This document shows positions 62,829-64,000 of a stretch of 64,000 bases of DNA, in pieces. The DNA comes from JAUUSJ01 sp964439395 (GTDB lineage Bacteria > Bacillota > Clostridia > Lachnospirales > Lachnospiraceae), in the NCBI GenBank assembly GCA_964439395.1, contig CAYTNV010000002.1, positions 1 through 64,000 of the forward strand. The letters are read 5' to 3'. The stretch's first letter is position 1. Every line of letters begins with the position of its first letter. The position numbers were made by a program, and so were the translations under genes. A model generated the notes under the pieces. It saw only the letters and a list, made by a program, of their open reading frames with translations, did no database searches and had not been told where the DNA came from.

Positions 62829-63986
62829 ATGAGGAAGAATAATAATAAAATCCAAAAGAGACTAAAACTATATATTGATGTCAAGAAATATAATTGGGAT
62901 GACTATAATTGGTTTTTAGCAATTATTGTGTTTTCCATATGTTGTTTTGGAGTTATTTGTATTCACTGTGCCGACAGTAGCTTTACTGGAAAACAAATTT
63001 TAGGATTAATTATGGGAACTATTTTGATGATTGGATTTTCTTGTATTGATTATCATAAAATATGTGACTGGTACTGGGCAATCTATGGCATCTTGAATTT
63101 TTTATTAGTTTTAGTATTAGTGATTGGAAAAGAAGTAAATGGCTCAAAAAGATGGGTGGATTTAAAAGTTTTTACTTTTCAGCCTTCTGAGTTTGCTAAA
63201 GTATTAATTATTTTATTTGTGGCAGCCTACGTGGATGCTCATCGAAAGGAAATGGATGAAGCATTTATGTGGGTAAAATTACTCGTATTTTGCTGTGTTC
63301 CAGTTATACTTATTGTGACGGAACCAGATTTGTCTACAACAATTGATTTTATTTGTATTTTGGCAGCCATTGTATTTGTAGGAGGAATTAGTCTAAAATT
63401 TATTCGCAATGTTTTGATTATTATAATTCCAGTTATGGGTGTGGCCTTTTGGTATATACAGACACCAGGGCAAAAATTATTGAAGCCTTATCAGCTTACT
63501 AGAGTTATGACATTCTTGCATCCACAAAATTATGTGGATAGTTCAGGATATCAACAAAATAACTCTATTATGGCGATTGGATCAGGTAGATTGCTTGGAA
63601 AAGGTTTATTTAGTAATTCTGTCTCCGATGTAAATGGAAGTAGTACAGGTTTAATTTCTGAGCAGCAAACAGATTTTATTTTTTCGGTGGTAGGAGAATC
63701 GTTAGGTTTTGTTGGAAGTGTTATTGTTATTGCATTTTTAGCCTTAATAGTGTTACAATGTATATTAGTGGCAAAAAGGGCGAGGGATATTTCAGGCAAA
63801 TTGATTGCGACGGGGATGGCGGCTCTTGTATGCTTTCAGTCGTTTATCAATATCGGTGTTGCCACAGCGTTATTACCCAATACAGGGTTACCGTTGCCAT
63901 TTCTTAGCTATGGCTTAACCTCGTTAATTAGTAACATGATAGGAATAGGTGTAGTATTGAATATTAGTTTGCAAAGAAGACGTTAG
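62829..63986 (+). CDS. rodA: Rod-shape SEDS glycosyltransferase RodA
   Basis: RodA polymerises lipid II glycan strands with PBP2 during elongation. About ten membrane helices run through 385 residues. SEDS landmarks: GSKRWVDLKVFTFQPSEFAK near residue 110 (GSKRW, QPSEF), TEPDLSTTIDF, QQNNSIMAIGSGRLLGKGLF, EQQTDFIFSVVGE and LPFLSYGLTSLI near the end. The ATG 62829 follows GAAGGA; a longer in-frame reading from 62718 overlaps minD and is rejected. It is translated after minD, forming a joint shape/division operon. Confidence 0.94.
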   Translation: MRKNNNKIQKRLKLYIDVKKYNWDDYNWFLAIIVFSICCFGVICIHCADSSFTGKQILGLIMGTILMIGFSCIDYHKICDWYWAIYGILNFLLVLVLVIGKEVNGSKRWVDLKVFTFQPSEFAKVLIILFVAAYVDAHRKEMDEAFMWVKLLVFCCVPVILIVTEPDLSTTIDFICILAAIVFVGGISLKFIRNVLIIIIPVMGVAFWYIQTPGQKLLKPYQLTRVMTFLHPQNYVDSSGYQQNNSIMAIGSGRLLGKGLFSNSVSDVNGSSTGLISEQQTDFIFSVVGESLGFVGSVIVIAFLALIVLQCILVAKRARDISGKLIATGMAALVCFQSFINIGVATALLPNTGLPLPFLSYGLTSLISNMIGIGVVLNISLQRRR

Positions 63987-63996
63987 GAGGAAGAAA

Positions 63997-64000
63997 ATGA
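63997..64000 (+). CDS. Start of the next gene, truncated by the window edge
   Basis: An ATG follows AGGAGGAAGAAA nine bases after rodA, so another gene of the operon begins here. In related genomes this place often holds mgsA (methylglyoxal synthase), but only one codon is visible. Confidence 0.5.

Overview
The window looks like a chromosomal segment of a low-GC, Gram-positive anaerobe of the Clostridia, most likely a Lachnospiraceae member. This rests on the AT-rich sequence, strong GGAGG-type ribosome binding sites, and families common in that group (DUF5688, DUF4250, DUF4358, EFR1-type flavodoxin-ferredoxin, DHHW protein, radC-mreBCD-PBP2-min-rodA order). Almost everything is on the + strand. 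The exceptions are an orphan 681-residue protein, a small lipoprotein, a DUF4250 protein and an M18 aminopeptidase. No rRNA, tRNA, CRISPR array or intact insertion sequence was seen. A 100-base N gap lies inside one coding repeat.

Layout. 1-8.2 kb: palindromic repeats, then uvrC, hprK, ROK glucokinase, murB, rapZ, whiA and a Crh-like HPr paralogue whose His15 position is Glu; this is a carbon-signalling and cell-wall block. 8.2-13 kb: leuS with a good promoter, then the convergent orphan gene. 13-20 kb: membrane-anchored GH3 glycosidase, the CDP-ribitol pair tarI-tarJ, and a large membrane protein with a cytoplasmic 13-residue repeat coiled coil and an extracellular CapA-like domain. 20-27.7 kb: orphan LytTR regulator, lipoprotein, redox-type small proteins, DegV, DUF5688, cold-shock protein, DUF4250, phosphatase and rarA. 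27.8-32.4 kb: a surface polysaccharide O-acylation cassette (SGNH, DUF4358, MBOAT, DHHW) and a HAD phosphatase. 32.4-37.7 kb: class B PBP with NTF2-like domain, M18 aminopeptidase, EFR1.

37.7-46 kb is the accessory region. A decayed tnpB and a dispersed palindromic repeat precede a surface-fibre locus. The locus encodes a giant secreted protein (putative thioester domain, Cna_B-like repeats, BspA-type leucine-rich repeats), a SipW/ER-type signal peptidase, two small proteins with SipW-type signal peptides, and a TasA-like or wall-anchored protein with a YPKTG sorting signal. Two of these genes have no canonical start codon where their signal peptides begin.

46-64 kb is conserved housekeeping: miaB-mutS-mutL-miaA (tRNA ms2i6A modification and mismatch repair), a methionine gamma-lyase-family enzyme, and the shape/division operon radC-mreB-mreC-mreD-PBP2-minC-minD-rodA, with no minE between minD and rodA. 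At least five loci carry copies of a short (about 70 bp) GTATACC...GGTATA repeat that is not explained by the genes.
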